Shown here: positions 12,098 through 22,927 of the stretch, piece by piece
Layout of the letters: every line of letters starts with the position of its first letter
Numbering within the stretch: position 1 is the first letter of the stretch
DNA from: Capillidium heterosporum
Taxonomy: Eukaryota; Entomophthoromycota; Entomophthoromycetes; Entomophthorales; Capillidiaceae
Direction: 5' to 3'
Assembly: GCA_016630905.1 (NCBI GenBank)
Contig: WBMQ01000009.1
Location: forward strand, 186,001 to 250,000
DNA: 64,000 bases
Translations under genes and position numbers: made by a program
The notes under the pieces: generated by a model
What the model was told of the DNA's origin: nothing
The model's input: the letters and a program-made list of their open reading frames with translations, nothing else
Databases searched by the model: none

Positions 12098-12331
12098 TCA
12101 ATTATCTTGTAAAAGTTTGTCCAATTTAGATCTAAAATGTTTGAGAGGGCGCCTTGCCTTGCGATCGAGTTTATATAGCTTGGACTCAACACCCAGATTA
12201 GATTTGAGTATCTTTTTGGAAACCGAAATGTACCCTAAAGTACAAATTTGGGCAAGTCTGGTTGAGTTTGAGTTCGGTCCAAGTTTTACCGTAACTTTCT
12301 TATCACATTGACGAAACCCAATATGCTTCAA
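12098..12331 (-). CDS. Small basic open frame, doubtful
   Basis: 77-codon frame just upstream of the PAF-AH-like gene on the same strand. It is lysine- and arginine-rich (DRKARRPLKHFRSKLDKLL) with no signal peptide and no family I recognise. The opposite strand also reads weakly coding-like, so composition alone may explain it. It could be a fragment of a mitochondrial or ribosomal-type protein or chance. Kept only as a candidate. Confidence 0.2.
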   Translation of the reverse strand: MKHIGFRQCDKKVTVKLGPNSNSTRLAQICTLGYISVSKKILKSNLGVESKLYKLDRKARRPLKHFRSKLDKLLQDN

Positions 12332-13781
12332 ATCACCTATAGAGTGATGTCATGGTATAAGGATTGGAGTGGAATTAGTGGCCGTATAAACCACTGTGTT
12401 TGGTGCTAATTGAGCTGTAGAAGAAGAAAGTCCATAAATTAATATAGCTATATTGCAAACTCTATTCTATTAATTTAAAGCAAGGTAGATTTAATTAAAA
12501 TCGGATATCTTTGAGAACAGCTGGATTATTCTCAGCCGACTATTAGTTAATTAAAGGATGTAACTTGATCCAATAGTAAGCTGCCGTTTGACTTTTTGGA
12601 ATCCTTGATTTGTTCTACCTCTCAAGTTGAAGTTTATAAATCTGAAAAGATTTGGTAGTTACTGGCAAGTCTAACCAAACCTGTGTCCCCAGAATCCTCA
12701 ACTTTCCCGCACTGTTACCGGAAAAACTATAAATGATGATAAATAGTGGATATTATACTAAGGGACTTTCAGTGAATAGCTATAAATTGATACTAGGAGC
12801 TGTAGGTTGTTAACTCTCCTTGATATATGTTTGTGCAAACTAGGTTACTGGATCTTTATTTGAATTTTGATTTCGATATAGACTATCTAATCTAAATAGC
12901 GTAGTATTGATACTACGTTGAAATCCTATCGAGCATTTGATTGATATCCAAAATTTTAAATTCCTAATAAATCATTTCTCTCATCTATATTTACAGTTTT
13001 TAAATTGTTGGAAGCCAACACTATATTACACTTACATCAAAATCCATTGCTTACAATACACCATCCATAACTTTTTATCAACGCTGAAATACATCAAAGT
13101 ACAGTGGTCATCTATTGATATCTATACCTTCACCTTTAAAATAAACCTATCTGATGATTTTAATCAAAGTTCATCTTTTAAAGCATCTATTGTGATGAAA
13201 TGTTTAGTCTTTTATACTTGACTTATAGAGTGCTAAACTGATAGATTTGCCTCAATATAATTTTAAACTGAAATATATATTTTTCAAAATACAAATCAAA
13301 TTAATAGACTTAGTAGTTTATATTTAGCGTACATTTTGAATTAGCTAACCTCATATTTCAATATATATGATTGGTAAAAGTATATTTTAACTAGATAGTT
13401 TGATAATAGTACAAAAAAGTGATGTTTATATATACTTTCAGCTTTCTATTTCTTGATAAATCTATCTTGTTTGACATTTTGAATACTTTATAAATTTGAG
13501 AATCTGGTATGTTCTTGATAGTATAATTTACAAATATAACGAATACTATTTTAAGGGAATGTGAAAACTTTATTGAATTGGTTGTATTATAGAATGCTAC
13601 CAACTGCATTCTAAAGCAAAATCTGCAGAAATGGTATCAAGTTTGCAGCCTTCCAACAAAAATGCAAAGTCGAGACACTAAGCTTAGCTTCAACTTTCAT
13701 CTCAACTTCGCACTAGTCAGTGTTCAAAAAGATAGAAAAGCCATAGCATCGATTTAGTTTGTACCAAATTTGATATTAGAT
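12332..13781. other. Intergenic, no firm gene
   Basis: 1.4 kb of AT-rich DNA upstream of listerin. Open frames at 12,937-13,221 (+) and 13,609-13,391 (-) are low-complexity in character (Ile, Tyr, Lys, Phe) and lack motifs or supporting introns. Confidence 0.4.
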
Positions 13782-16700
13782 ATGGGTAGGACTAAGAATA
13801 CAACCGATAGAGTGGAGGGGAATATGAAACCTAGTAGTAGTAGGTAATCTTTTGCCTCATTTATTTTGAATTTTAATATTTTTCTATTTTTTAGTCGAGC
13901 AGCTCAACTACTTTCCAATACCCAATTCAACAGTTCCTTACCAGCACTTAGCTTCAGCTCATTTTCAAGCTCCGCCAACTCTTCCAACTTTGACTTATCT
14001 TCAGAAGATTACAGTAAAGTCAGTTCCAACGTAGAAGTCATCTTGAAGAAGTTAACTAAGCGGAACTCTACCACCAAGTTGAAGGCCTTAGATGAGTTGA
14101 TGATCGAAGTCAAAGATCTTGAAGCAGAGGCTCTAACCGATATGTTTCCGGTTTGGGTAGGTTTTAAGCAAGATATTGTTATTAAATTTTGATTGTTAGT
14201 CCAGCTTCTTTACCAAGTTAAGTGCCGATCTGGAACGCAGGGTAAGGATCCTAAGCAATATGATACATGCCTATATAGTCGACAAAGTTGGTAAAAAAGT
14301 TGCCCCCAACTTGAAACTAGTACTCGCACCATGGTTAGCTAGCTTTTACGACCCTAGTAGAGAAGTCCAAGAAATTGCTAAAAAGTCATTTGAGGTATGG
14401 TATTGCAGTGGTTTATTTTTAATATATTTTGTATAGCAACTTTTCCCTAAGGATAAAGTGCAGAATGTAGTAAAATTCGGCCAGGCTACTTTGCTGACTT
14501 ACATAGAGGATCATCTGATACATCATACTAAGGAGTCCTACTGTAAGCTTTTTAGTTGGTTAGTTTTAATTTTGATTTGTAGCGGACAGTAGGTTTTATA
14601 CCGGTGGTGAGATGGAACAACGCTACGCTCGAATCGTATCCTGTTGCCTTGGTCTATTTGGTCTTTTACTAGGTATATATTTTATAACTATAGTGTTTTA
14701 ATACTCTTTTGAAAACAGAGCACCTTCCAACCGAACTTAGACTTTCACATCAAGAAGGTTACGACTTGATTTTGGACAACCCTAAAATCCTACAGTTATT
14801 TACCCATCCCGATCCAACTATACGTCAAGCTGCCTACCACCTAGCCACCTTACTATCTCTGAAAGCACCCGGTAGCTATTTAAATCTGATTTTCCGACTC
14901 ATTGGAAATACTATTAGAACTCATCGAACCAAGGTGCCCTAGTTTTGGATCCCAGTTCTTGTACAAAGCTTTTTCAGAGAAAGATATCTCTTGCCATCGT
15001 ACTCTCTTCCCTGCTATCGTAGTAGCTACTAAAGGTATTATTTATATTTTTTACCATTTACCAGGTTCTATTTTTAGCGGTACCCGAGCTTTGGAACCAT
15101 GGCAAGAAGCCTGTCGTAAATAAATTAGTAAGTTTTATCAAGGAAGGCTGTTTCGGATCAGCAGTTGGTTTTTACCCCAACTTGCCGTTGATCATGAGGT
15201 ATGTACCGACGTCATCAATCACCATCAAAATGATCAAGAGTTTGGATTCAGTACTGAGAGCCAACCCTGCCGAAGTCAACCTAAGCTTAGTGGCTCAAAC
15301 TCGGTTGGAAGTTGTGCTTATGTTACTGGAACGATTGAGTGAGTTACCTGAAAGTGAAATTGAGGATCACATTGAAATCTTTAAAGGGTTAATAAGTTCG
15401 GACGACCATTTGATTACCAATCCGGCACTTGTTGGTCTAACTGATCGAAGAGTTTTTGTACGATTTTTAGTCAAGTTAGTCGACATGGTTAAGAAACATC
15501 AAGGTTTATTTTTTACTTTATTTATCTTACCATTTTTAGATGGGACTAAGTTTAATCAGCTTAAGCAGGCTCTACAAGTTAAATTTGAGGCGATGTTGGA
15601 TACTGATGAAGGCTCGGCTGAGTTCGTTGTAAATGTACTTGACGATTTTATTCTCCAAGCTCAAAAGGTTGATGCCAGTTCTAGTGACAGTGAGTCAAGC
15701 TTGATAGTGTTGGTAAATTATAAAATTTTAATTGTGTTTTTGATAATTGGGATTTAGGCTCAAAGTATCCTTACGAACCTATTTGAAAATTCGAGAGTTT
15801 TGTGTCAAGGTAACATATTTTCTATTTAACGTGCTTTTTAAATTTTACAATTTTAGACTGTGTCCTCAGCAAGAAATTCACCTCGAGTTCCACCAACCGA
15901 TTTAAATTCCTATGTTGCGTTGGTCAGAAATTGACTACCCAATACCCTAAAACTCTACAAGTAGCTTTAATTGCCTAATCAAGACTCAATGATTTTCTTT
16001 AGGAGCTTATTATCAACTTCCTGGACCAACAGTTGTTGACTTTGATGGTAGATTTCGATGTCGAACTAGGTTTGCAGACTTTGCAGAAATTCTGGTCCTC
16101 CCAACCCAAGAACTCTTGTGCTGCCACCCAAAGTCAAGCTACCGTATCCAAGTTAATTACTTTAGCCGATCAACCGACGTCTATGGTGGCTTACCCCGCC
16201 AAAAGAGACCTTATCACCATCATATTTGAGATGGTAGAGAGCGGAGACAATAGCCCAAGCTTAGAAAGTCTATTGACTTGGACGTTGACTACTGTAACCA
16301 ATCTTATTATAGCCCCTGAACTTAGTTCAATCCCAGGCAGTCAAACGAATCCGATGGATAGACTTGTTAAATTGTTTGTCAGTGCTTTAAAGCTACCGGT
16401 TGAGTTCACTGACTCCAAGTTTACCGACCAGTTCGTTTCGGCGTTGCAAGGCCCCGTTTACAAGTTCAAGTCTGTGGTAATGGAAGGTGGAGCCCAATCA
16501 ACCGATCATTTAGCTAGACTAGCTACTGCTGTAAAAGTTATCTACCGTACCGTGACGGCTGCTTTACCCAGCTGCAGTTTACATATCTACGATGCGCTTG
16601 TGACCAAATCAGACTTACTTTGTTCCTTACTAGATCTGGCTACCTATGACTATGACACATTAGGAGCACCAGTTCAATTGGCCTGGAATCATACCTTGGA

Positions 16701-19237
16701 TGACTCACAAAAACTTGCAAAAACTTGGATTGCTTCCCTCGAATCACTACCTGTTCCTACCAGTTTGGATCTAAGTCGTAAATTAATCGATCATCAATTC
16801 CAATCCAACCGCACCCCCCCTATCGATCTGATAGGCCAGCTGCGTGATGGGATGCAGAAAGTTGCTACCAAGGAACAAATTCTAGAGATTCTCCTACCAT
16901 CCCAACCACTTTGGTCCGAATCGTTCACCAAACTTGCTAAAGATTTATCAGGAAATGGTGCTTCGATGGCGGGTATCCATCGTGGTATATTTTTAAGCTG
17001 GCTGGATCGTAAATCGGAGCAGATGGACCTTCACCCTGATGAAGCAGGTTCACCTGATTCCCAATCTTTGGAGCTTTTAGATCGATTGGTGGAGTACACA
17101 TTGGCTTTACTTTCAGATGACCAATTAGAAGCTGCAGCTGTCTTGGACCAAACTGAAACCCTTGCAATTTCCAACTGTCTCCAAGCTATTACATTACGTG
17201 GTTTACTCAAATTGGATTGGGGTGCAGATACCAGCTTATCTCTACATCTTAGATTGGATATCGATCCAGACTTTTCCAAGCTCGTCCTACGTTACCAAAA
17301 TCCTTCTCAATTGGATCAGCTATTCAACTTGTTAGTCCAGTCCGATGACGGAATCGTAGAGTTGGCTTACGCTACCTTAAGTTTAGTCTTTACTACCTGG
17401 CTACAACATAACTCCATTTCCGATGCAGTAAGCCAATGGGCTGTAGAAACTTCCAATTCCAACCCAGTCCTCGGGCGTTTATTACTGGAAGCTTTGATTT
17501 TCAACTCTCCCAAGGACTCTGAAGATGCTTTGACCTCTGTAATCGCTTTTAGAGATCAGTTGGTTGATAGAATCTGGCTACTAGATTTCGACAGCTTGAT
17601 TGACGAAGACCTAAGTGCCAGTCTTTTGAGCCAAGCCGATAGCTCTTACCGAGACATCTATCTCTTTGACGCCCTGAAAGACTTACCACTGGCAACATCC
17701 CAACTCAAAAGGTTAGCAGCCTGGTCTACTGAAGCCTTGGAACGATATGTCGATCTTGATATCTCCACCTTCAAAGTCTGGGATCTAGTCTTGCCTATTG
17801 TAAAAGTGACTTTAAGCCACCTAGACCAAGTAGGAGAATCTAAATTTAGTTTACAACGCAATCCTAGCTATCTTGGTTGAAAATTCATCGACCTACACTG
17901 GCTATCAGCTTAAAGCTCAGGCTTTGGATATCGTGCTTGAACTCAATCAACTGGAGGAGGTAAGTGGGTTCGATTCGGTTTGGAAGAAGTATTACACAAA
18001 GTTGGTGAAAACGATTGTCGGCTTAATGTTGGTGGAAGCGGAACTTGTCGAGGACTTGAACTTGGATTCAGTTAAAGGAAGCTATTTGGAAAAGTTGGCC
18101 GAGGTGACCGTCACTCTAATAAATCAAACCAACGTAGCTACTTACGTCCCATCGACCAAACCCTACTATCAGCTGATGCGCTCCAACCATTTGGCGTTAG
18201 TCCAAGCTACCACCCATTTACTACGTCACTCTTTGGAAGCTAGAGCCAAATTGATCGATGGTTTAGCCAAGAAACCGGCCTCCCTACCAATCCAACTGGT
18301 AGAATTGTTGAGCTTGGAGCACGACGACAGCTTGACTGATAGGATCAACTGTATGCTGGCCTGGGATTTAGTATTAGACTATATCAGGGCCGCCAACCCT
18401 ATCGTCAAGAATCAATTGGTCACTCGCATCAAGTCAGTCAATCTCATCCAACCTTTTGTCGAGTTACTTTTGGCTACGCTGCAAGTGCACGAGTCCAAAC
18501 CGTTCGACCTATCAAAGTGGGATTGTGAAACAATCCACCTACCTTATGTCGAGTTTTCAGAACTTGGAGCTTCGATTCTAGCTGCCCACCTTTATACCAA
18601 ATTGCTGGGCGTTGTACCTACTTTGGCACGACATTGGTGGGTCCAGTGTACCAACCGCAAAGTTATTGCCGACACCGAAGACTTTACAACAAGATACTTT
18701 ACCGCCGAGTTGATTGACAAAGTTTTGCAATCAGTAAGTTCAGAAGCTGCCAACCCTTTAGACGACAGCCAGTTTTCAGTCAAAGTGTCGCGGAGTGAAG
18801 TTGTCGCCAAGTTTATCAACGATGGGAACGCTATCGAACTAGTGCTACTTCTACCGTCGGCCTACCCACTAAATCCCATCGAAGTAGTCGGTAGACGACA
18901 CCTAGGAGTCCATGACAAGAAGTGGAGGCAGTGGCTACTCAATTGCAACGCCACTTTGGTTGCACAGGTAATTCTAAAATATAGCTCTCTTATTAACGTT
19001 CAACTTTAGGATGGTAGTGTCCACGAAGCACTTTCCCTATGGAAGCACAATCTCAAGGCCCACTTCGAAGGGGTTGCCGACTGTGCCATCTGTTACTCAG
19101 TAGTGGGAACGCACAACAGGGAGCTACCCAACAAGTGCTGTAACACCTGTAAGAATAGGTTCCACGCCTCGTGCCTTTTCCAGTGGTTCCAGTCGTCGGC
19201 CCAATCCACTTGTCCGCTGTGTAGAAATCTATTCTGA
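13782..19237 (+). CDS. LTN1: Listerin E3 ubiquitin ligase (LTN1/RKR1), 13 exons, one frame break
   Basis: E3 ligase of the ribosome quality control complex. It ubiquitinates nascent chains stalled on 60S subunits with Rqc2 and Cdc48. The start MGRTKN...GNMKPSSSSRAAQLL matches listerin N-termini. The rest is HEAT-like helices and the last exon carries the RING: CAICYSVVG, CCNTC, HASCLFQWF, CPLCRNLF. Exons: 13782-13843, 13895-14156, 14200-14394, 14437-14542, 14583-14672, 14719-14871, 14918-15034, 15078-15503, 15540-15712, 15758-15809, 15857-15960, 16003-18967, 19010-19237. The 36-nt intron at 15504 is in frame and begins GTTTAT, so it could be coding. The big exon is 1 nt too long near 17,850, where the frame must shift by +1. 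Without the break the protein is about 1643 residues (yeast 1562). Identity is certain. The break is probably an assembly error. Confidence 0.95.
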
Positions 19238-19812
19238 GGAAATTGGTAGTATACCTAATAAAATTTCCCTTGTTGGTATAATAGCTTTAGTTTTTTCAAG
19301 GCTTTTAGATGAGGTATGTAGAAATTTATCAAGTAAATCAGTATAGTCGTGATTTCTATTTTTTCTGTGTCAAGCTTTGTGTTTGTACGATAGGGGTTAA
19401 ACTTTCGGTATGGCTTGATAACTTTTAGTTAATGTTTAATTGGACTTTACTCATAAGGTTGGATGAAACTGTAACTGAATAGAGATGGGGCCGAGTATAT
19501 AAAAGTAGGTCTTAGCAACACTTGCCTAAAAAGCAAATGGAAAACTCTCCATATATAATTTGAACTTGATAGTATGAGAGGGTAAACCTATAAAATAAAA
19601 GAACTGTTTGATCCTTCCTACATGCTATTCTATCAAATTTCTTCATAGGTGCCCATAGCAACAATAGCTTTGTACATCATCTACCTTTACAATAAAAGTA
19701 GCTAAAATTAGCAAAGTATATCGAGGAAAGTATTTTAGAGTAAGTAAAATTGTAATTGTAAATCACATCAACATTCCAACAAAACAAGCAAGATGATTTA
19801 AATTTACTTGTC
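19238..19812. other. Intergenic, nothing recognised
   Basis: AT-rich, 3' of listerin and of a minus-strand relic. AATAAA at 19257-19262, just after the listerin stop, may be its polyadenylation signal. Confidence 0.4.
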
Positions 19813-20224
19813 TCAGTAAATATTAAATCGTAATTCGTCTTCACCTAGCCTACAGCTAGATTGATGGTCAAAATCAGCGTCGAGGCATCCGATGTGCTCG
19901 ATGTAGGAACTTACCTTTGTTTTTGAGCTGAATCTTGCACTTGAGATCGTTTTTACTATCTTCGTAACCAATAAATGCAATGGTAGCTTTGGTTTGGTTG
20001 TACTATTTATCAGCTTGGTACTCTTAGTTCCAGTTGAAGAAGCTAGCTCTAAAGGTACATTCATACTTGGCTCTATCGTTGTAGTACAATAACTTTTTAT
20101 CCTTTACATGTTCTTGGATGCAAGTTTAGCATTCGAATAGGCTCTGTCTTGAAATTTTCTATGCCGAAGATGCTACAGTAGGTGACTGAGACTAATAAGC
20201 TGAAAAAGCAATAGTTTTGAGCAT
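19813..20224 (-). pseudogene. Relic of a small secreted Cys-containing protein
   Basis: ATG at 20224. A leader-like run (SKLLLFQLISLSHLL) is readable only after a 1-nt shift behind the ATG. The middle reads YECTFRASFFNWN, then ATIAFIGYEDSKNDLKCKIQ in a second frame, with in-frame TAA and TAG on either side of EYQADK. The end (SYIEHIGCLDADFDHQSSC...) returns to the first frame before TGA 19813. Multiple frame switches plus stops point to a dead gene. The family is unknown but the type matches the other small secreted proteins nearby. Confidence is moderate that coding sequence once existed. Confidence 0.4.
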
Positions 20225-21075
20225 ATGGTCGGATGCTTACAAACACTTCGGAACTTCCAAATTGAAATAGAACTTGATTTATTCTATATATGTTTCCCTT
20301 TTATGAAATCTATGCAATTAAACTAATATTTTCCAAAAGCACTATCTATTTTCATTTAATTGTATGCAGTTTTGAAACAAGGGTTAGTATTTTATGTATA
20401 CCCTTAATCCATACGAATTATTTTATAAAAATTGATGTGATGTGGATAAATAACTTGATGAAGCTAATAACTACTAAATGTGAAAAACCCTGAGAACTTG
20501 TTAGCTATAAAAGTCTGCTATCTACATTAAGTTAGTTGACGAGTGTTTACTACAAGCTTACATATAGGTTGCCGTATGGAATAGATGTAGAGGTGGTAAA
20601 CAAAGCCGAAATGGCCCAAGCAGTCTTCTGTATCCATATGTAAAGGAAAGTGATATTGATTCAATACTTTGAACTCCCATGCCAGCAACTTTACCTGTAT
20701 AAGAAACATCTAAAACCTTAAGCGCATACTCCTACCTCACCAGCAAAACTACACTAAAAAGGTACCTTTTAGATTCCATATTTAAGATGGTAAGATGTAC
20801 TCTATTGGAGCTTAATATTGACGTCAGCCTTTACATACACACGGACTAATGCCTCTTAGATACGCTCTACTGTTTAACCAACAGTAGAGTTGAACAAAAC
20901 TAAACTCCAAAATTTTGAAAAACCATCATCGTTCAAAAGCTACGCTATATATTTCAAGTTAAAATTTGTATAAAAAGAATCCAAATTATGTAAAAATTAG
21001 TAGGTAGGTAGCATAAGATCCACGAGGAAAGCTAATCCTTTGATAGAATAATTGGATTTTCCATCGCGTTTCCAA
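20225..21075. other. Intergenic, nothing recognised
   Basis: No supported gene, repeat or RNA. Frames at 20,290-20,493 (+) and 20,709-20,527 (-) have no features. Confidence 0.4.
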
Positions 21076-21441
21076 CTAGGTGCTTTTATTGGATAGTATA
21101 CCCAAATACTTGATATGATCACCAATCTCCCTCTTGGTGAGTTTCATGGCATGGCTGGAAGCAGCAAAATTTTTTGGGCTTTGGATCTTGAAGATGATAT
21201 TGATTTGGTAGTAGTTGGTGATGACAGCGTTGCAATTGGATTTGTGACACTTGCGCTTTCCATCATCTATGTACTTTGGCATGCTAATGTCAAGGCAATC
21301 CATCAAAGTTGGTTTAGCATCCTCGCCATATACCTTGAGGTAGCAGTTGAAGGTATCACTTTTGTAATTGATACATCCCTCATATCGCATAGAGTAGATG
21401 ACAAAAGTTAATAGGCTTGCTAAAATGAGGATCCTAAACAT
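21076..21441 (-). CDS. Small secreted Cys-containing protein
   Basis: 121 residues, single exon. N-terminal signal peptide MFRILILASLLTFVIYS followed by MRYEGC. There are five cysteines in the mature part (EGCIN, FNCYL, DCLDI, KRKCHKSNCNA), and the C-terminal part has INIIFKIQ and EIGDHIKYLGI. Not recognised as a known family. It is the intact member of a local group, because the relic at 8.2-8.6 kb aligns with its C-terminal half and the one near 6.4 kb more weakly. The likely role is extracellular (effector-like or cell-wall associated), by analogy only. Stop is TAG. Confidence 0.6.
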   Translation of the reverse strand: MFRILILASLLTFVIYSMRYEGCINYKSDTFNCYLKVYGEDAKPTLMDCLDISMPKYIDDGKRKCHKSNCNAVITNYYQINIIFKIQSPKNFAASSHAMKLTKREIGDHIKYLGILSNKST

Positions 21442-22260
21442 TATTTGTAGGGAGATGTTGAGACAATAAAGCTTCTTTAGATGGCTGTGATTGCTTAAAT
21501 ACTTGGTTGGAAGCTTGTAGAAGCTTAGTGGATCTTGGAGTAGGGCAAGCTTGGATTACATCAATAAAAATCAGAAGTGTATTCAAATCAATGAATGAAT
21601 ACCAGTTAACAAGGTATAAACACAAGTAAACGTAAAGTTCAAAATACAAAGTTGATTTTGAAGGATTGTATCTAGTTACTCTTATGCAATTATAGTGCTT
21701 TAAATTAAGATTGCTTGAAACAATTAAAATATATATAGAGTGACCTGCGGGGATCGACATAACTAATTGCTACACTTCACAAAAGGTATATAAAACTGAT
21801 ACAATCGGCTTCACACCTAATATAATAGGTGGGGCAATCGTATACTCTATAGATCGATTTTGTATCCTATGCTTTGTAGACAAAGTATTGGAAGTTGATA
21901 AACGAGTTACTAGCCTAATGGTGTTTAGGATATAGCCCAACTTATATAGCTGCAATAGAAATATTTAAAGTAAACTAATTATATCATTTAATTTTAGCAA
22001 TCTATTGGAGTTTTTCATGGGAAATATCGTATTTGATGATGGCTCACGAGTTGAATAGCTGCTTACAAAGTTACATAAGTAGCTTCAATTTTAGTAAACT
22101 GCAAAACTCAATTGCAGTTTTAGTGTAAAAATAGGCATCATTTCAGTTTAAACAATTTACGATTGAATTGATGAGCTACTGTCAACACTAAAGTTAAAAT
22201 TATTCAAATTGTTTGGAAATGATGCAAACTAGGAATGCTGGATTAGCCAATTACATTTAT
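21442..22260. other. Intergenic, nothing firm
   Basis: Two minus-strand open frames (21,760-21,434 and 21,955-21,770) overlap repetitive AT-rich DNA and show no coding features. No gene called. Confidence 0.4.
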
Positions 22261-22659
22261 CTATATTCTAAGATCATCAATTCTATTGGTATACTTACAA
22301 ACGATATTTAACTCCTCTTTTATATGGTCAGGTCGCCTGAGTAGCAAAGTCCACCAGTAACGTCGAGATATCAAAAGACATGCTAAGGCTGCAGCGATAA
22401 TGGGTGCTGTTATCTGAACAGGCAACTGAATCCTTTGGCTTTGAGCTTGTAGCCAACTACCATCTTTGAATAGTGCACATTTCAATTGGATATCCCAAAG
22501 TCTCTCATTACTCAGCCTTTACAAATGCTACGACTTTTGTTTACCCACCCGTTGTAATCACTTCAAATCCGTCAGTAATCCGAGGTATCGCACTAACAGA
22601 AACCGGCTTGCATAAATTAAAACTTTCATTTTACTAAGTTTAATTTCCTAAATTCTATT
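22261..22659 (-). CDS. Possible type I membrane protein, C-terminal part, 5' end unresolved
   Basis: The last part (22,503 or 22,485 to 22,261) encodes an extracellular stretch (LKCALFKDGSWLQAQSQ), one membrane segment (ITAPIIAAALACLLI) and a basic cytosolic tail (SRRYWWTLLLRRPDH). A GT-AG intron of 44 nt (about 22,547-22,504) would join it to an upstream segment reading VSVSAIPRITDGFEVITTG. A start at ATG 22,632 in another frame gives the leader-like MKVLIYASRFLLV. Which 5' structure is right cannot be settled here, and a further coding-like stretch lies upstream (see next entry). No family recognised. Confidence 0.4.
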
Positions 22660-22920
22660 TCCGTCCAGTTTATCTAAACTAAGCCTTGATGATTCGCTGG
22701 ATGGAGATTAACTTGCCCTGGTAATTTAGGTTAAAGGGTTTCAATTGCATGGGACTGGAATTGCAATGATAGGGAGGAAACCTAGCATCTTGTTCAGTAA
22801 AGGAAGTTAAAGCCTATTCAACAAGCGTTCCTATTTCTTTTAACTGAGTGGAAAGAGCCTTATTAATTTTGCCAACAAAATCTGTAGTACCCTTAAACGA
22901 AAATAGAGCTGTACATATTC
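22660..22920 (-). pseudogene. Coding-like stretch with TAG/TAA, upstream of the membrane protein
   Basis: In one minus-strand frame from about 22,910 the sequence reads FVGKINKALSTQLKEIG, then SPMQLKPFNLNYQGKLIS with one TAG between. It is then followed by a short AT-rich stretch holding six TAA/TAG in 19 codons, which could equally be an intron. No TGA occurs. It may be a separate small gene ending at the TAG near 22,683, or a decayed 5' part of the neighbouring membrane protein. It is divergent from the SNT1-like gene starting at 22,928, with essentially no space for a promoter between them. Confidence 0.3.
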
Positions 22921-22927
22921 CAACCCG

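Noticed and set aside
12117-12311. Plus-strand frame opposite the small basic minus frame upstream of the PAF-AH gene
   Set aside because: Needs several stops ignored. The minus frame is open, and neither is convincing.
15504-15539. Treating the 36-nt T-rich segment in listerin as firmly coding or firmly intronic
   Set aside because: It is in frame without stops and begins GTTTAT, so both readings remain open. Only RNA data can decide.
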